DNA of 7,102 nucleotides from Thaumarchaeota archaeon SCGC AAA007-O23. Its GTDB lineage: Archaea; Thermoproteota; Nitrososphaeria; Nitrososphaerales; Nitrosopumilaceae. Position numbers and translations under genes: made by a program. Shown here one piece after another: positions 5,520-7,102 of the stretch (position 1 is its first letter; each line of letters opens with the position of its first letter). The stretch is taken from assembly GCA_000402075.1 (NCBI GenBank), contig ARWO01000020.1, forward strand, positions 1-7,102, given 5' to 3'. The notes below the pieces were generated by a model. It saw only the letters and a program-made list of their open reading frames with translations, had not been told where the DNA came from and made no database searches.

Positions 5520-6319
5520 TTAGTTATCACGTTAATTTTTCCAGGTCTGTAACCCTCTGGATCTATAGAAACATCTTCAAAGCTTATCAGTTTTAATTGA
5601 TTCTTGATTTTTTGTAATATCAAATTATCTTCAAGTAAAGATAATTCATCTACGCCAACCTCAATTTTTGCTGTACCATCTATGTCTCTGACACGTACCT
5701 GCTTAGCTCCTGTTAGTTGCTTGACAATTTTTTCACCAATTTCAATTCTTGCCAATCTTTCAGCAGTAACACTTTGTCCCCAAGGAATACGTGATGCAAG
5801 ACATGAGTTAGAGGGTTTATCATAAACTGACAGACCAACCATTTTAGCTGCTTCTCTTACCATTTTTTTGGAGAATTCAGCTTCTGCTAATGGACTTCTA
5901 ATTCCATTTTCACGTAGTGCTAATACTCCCGGACGGTAATCTCCCAAGTCATCAATATTTGTACCGTCTACAATCATATCAGATTCAAATTCTTTTGCAA
6001 CTTGCAAGAGATGCTGTGAAAGTTCGCTTCTGCAATAGAAACATCTGTTGTTATCATTTTTAACAAAACTTGCATTAGCAAGCTCGTTGTATTCTATTAC
6101 TATATGCTTGATTCCAATCTCTGAAGATATTTTTTTTGCATATTCTAATTCTTCCTGGGCGAGCGTCTTATAATCAGCAGTTACCGCAATGGCCAATTTG
6201 CCTAATTTTGCATAAGCGGAATAAGCAACTAAAGCACTATCAACGCCGCCTGAAAGTGCTACAAGTACACTATTTTTGTCATCAAACCAATTTAGCAGTT
6301 TAGTAAGTTGTGCTTTCAT
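5516..6319 (-). CDS. larE: LarE-type ATP-dependent sulfur transferase, three-cysteine variant
   Basis: PP-loop enzyme of nickel-pincer-nucleotide cofactor synthesis. LarE adenylates the carboxylate of the pyridinium biscarboxylate mononucleotide made by LarB and replaces it with a thiocarboxylate. Its 267 residues are normal length. The ATP pyrophosphatase loop is ALSGGVDSAL (21-30). NRCFYCRSEL (91-100) holds Cys93 and Cys96, VDGTNIDDLGDYRPG is at 117-131, and KPSNSCLASRIPWG (168-181) holds Cys173. Cys173 aligns by motif with the sacrificial Cys176 of Lactiplantibacillus plantarum LarE. The protein has exactly these three cysteines, the pattern of LarE proteins such as that of Thermotoga maritima, which bind a [4Fe-4S] cluster and need not sacrifice a protein cysteine. 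The ATG overlaps the larC stop (ATGA), with a weak AGGA upstream, and its stop overlaps the desulfurase start. The broader TIGR00268 PP-loop family includes uncharacterised members, but adjacency to larC supports the LarE role. Confidence 0.92.
   Translation of the reverse strand: MKAQLTKLLNWFDDKNSVLVALSGGVDSALVAYSAYAKLGKLAIAVTADYKTLAQEELEYAKKISSEIGIKHIVIEYNELANASFVKNDNNRCFYCRSELSQHLLQVAKEFESDMIVDGTNIDDLGDYRPGVLALRENGIRSPLAEAEFSKKMVREAAKMVGLSVYDKPSNSCLASRIPWGQSVTAERLARIEIGEKIVKQLTGAKQVRVRDIDGTAKIEVGVDELSLLEDNLILQKIKNQLKLISFEDVSIDPEGYRPGKINVITN
5526..5530 (-). promoter_or_regulatory. Possible ribosome-binding site for the TTG-started cysteine desulfurase
   Basis: The minus strand reads GTGAT, complementary to part of the 16S rRNA 3' end (the GGTGAT side of the consensus), 6 nt before the TTG at 5519. 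It lies within the last codons of larE. It is short and could be chance; the TTGA overlap would also allow re-initiation. Confidence 0.35.
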
Positions 6320-7102
6320 AGTTTTTTCCTAATTTCTTGATTGAGTAATTCTTCTGTCTCTTTAAACGAAATACTAAGAACGCTGGAAATTTCTTTGATG
6401 TCATCAGATTCAATCTTAAAGTGAGATCCGTTATTTAGGTCTCTGATTTTATATCTGACATCAAAACTTTGTCCCTGAATATTCACAGATAGTGTTTTAA
6501 CAGCTCTAGGAACAATGTATCGTTCAGAAGTTCTTACTCTGATACCAAGTGTTCCAGTTTCAGTAACCAACAAGTCCATAATAGAATTCATAGTATCAGA
6601 ATCACAAATAACAGATACTAAATTTGTAGGGCGACCTTTTTTTGTGATTGCGGAAGATATTGTTACATCCTTTGCACCCTGCGCCATTATTTTTTCAATC
6701 ATGTTTCCAAGAACTTCACCAGATACATCATCAACATTTGTTTCAAGTATTTTCACTGTGTCAAGTTGAAGTTTAGTGGATATTACTCCTCTAACTATTT
6801 TCAATACATTTGAAAATCCTTCAAAATCTTTCTGACCTGCACCGTAACCAATAGATTGAATTTTCATAGGTGGATAAAATTCGGAGCATTCCTTAACCAA
6901 ATTAACTAACATGCTAGCTCCTGTAGGAGTTGTGAGTTCATCCTTTACATTTCCACCTACTGTAATAATTCCTGATTCTCTAAATATTTCTAAAATCGCA
7001 TAGGCGGGATTAGAACTAGTACCGTGAGAAAAAGTTACTGTACCACCTCCTATAGCTACAGGTGTGACAACTATATCATCGTCAAAACAACCCAAATCAT
7101 CT
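6316..7102 (-). CDS. larC: LarC nickel-insertion protein (cyclometallase), C-terminal 261 codons (partial)
   Basis: LarC inserts nickel into the dithio-pyridinium precursor in a CTP-dependent reaction, completing the nickel-pincer-nucleotide cofactor. The frame is open to the right edge (two Asp codons precede the TTG at 7095), so that TTG is not a start and the N-terminal part lies outside. Visible family motifs, in residues of this fragment: VTPVAIGGGTV and SHG (12-27), DELTTPTGA (54-62), SIGYGAG (83-89), SNVLKIVRG (97-105), ILETNVDD (118-125), GAKDV and KKGRPTN in the LarC2-like part, and TETGTLGIRVR (180-190). L. plantarum LarC is made from two frames by programmed frameshifting (LarC1/LarC2). 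Here the junction region is continuous in one frame, as in most organisms. The complete protein is usually about 400 residues. The stop overlaps the larE start as ATGA. Promoter and any upstream lar genes are beyond the window. Confidence 0.92.
   Translation of the reverse strand, partial: DDLGCFDDDIVVTPVAIGGGTVTFSHGTSSNPAYAILEIFRESGIITVGGNVKDELTTPTGASMLVNLVKECSEFYPPMKIQSIGYGAGQKDFEGFSNVLKIVRGVISTKLQLDTVKILETNVDDVSGEVLGNMIEKIMAQGAKDVTISSAITKKGRPTNLVSVICDSDTMNSIMDLLVTETGTLGIRVRTSERYIVPRAVKTLSVNIQGQSFDVRYKIRDLNNGSHFKIESDDIKEISSVLSISFKETEELLNQEIRKKL

Noticed and set aside
5604..6769. Plus-strand open frames at 5604-5825 and 6515-6769
   Set aside because: Antisense shadows of larE and larC; Ser/Thr-rich composition typical of reverse-frame translation of AT-rich genes.
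7093..7095. TTG at 7095 as a start codon of larC
   Set aside because: The frame stays open to the window edge and the fragment lacks the conserved N-terminal part of LarC, so this is an internal Leu codon.

Overview
The window reads as chromosomal DNA of an ammonia-oxidising-type archaeon (Nitrososphaerota/Thaumarchaeota, most like the Nitrosopumilales). Four things support this: an archaeal rpoH-rpoB pair, three secreted proteins ending in the thaumarchaeal PEFG-CTERM sorting signal, AT-rich DNA with TATA-box promoters at near-leaderless spacing, and close gene packing with 4-base overlaps. Genus is inference.

Layout. (1) 1-1421, minus strand: the start of the RNA polymerase operon. RpoH is followed by the first 391 codons of RpoB, which runs off the left edge. 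They overlap by ATGA. (2) 1422-1704: a divergent intergenic region with the leadered rpoH promoter on one side and the first PEFG gene promoter on the other. (3) 1705-4347, plus strand: three tandem secreted, membrane-anchored beta-sandwich proteins. Each has its own TATA box 21-30 nt before the ATG and is probably a separate, leaderless transcript. (4) 4350-7102, minus strand, convergent with the third gene and only 2 bp from it: larC (5' end beyond the right edge), larE and a NifS/IscS-like cysteine desulfurase, linked by 4-base overlaps.

How the genes work together. The lar genes belong to nickel-pincer-nucleotide cofactor synthesis: LarE adds sulfur to the pyridinium precursor and LarC inserts nickel. 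This LarE has exactly three cysteines, the pattern of the [4Fe-4S]-type enzyme, so a co-translated cysteine desulfurase would be a sensible source of sulfur or clusters. LarB and a LarA-type client enzyme are not in the window. The three PEFG proteins look like surface or envelope proteins processed by an archaeosortase encoded elsewhere.

Most notable observations. The 3' ends of the first two PEFG genes are nearly identical in DNA over 122 bp (118 matches, including silent sites and the terminator). The identity begins exactly at the IPEFG codons while the rest of the genes is diverged, which suggests recent gene conversion or exchange of a sorting-signal cassette. The cysteine desulfurase starts at TTG inside a TTGA overlap. 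I found no CRISPR array, tRNA, rRNA, transposase or clearly novel defence system.
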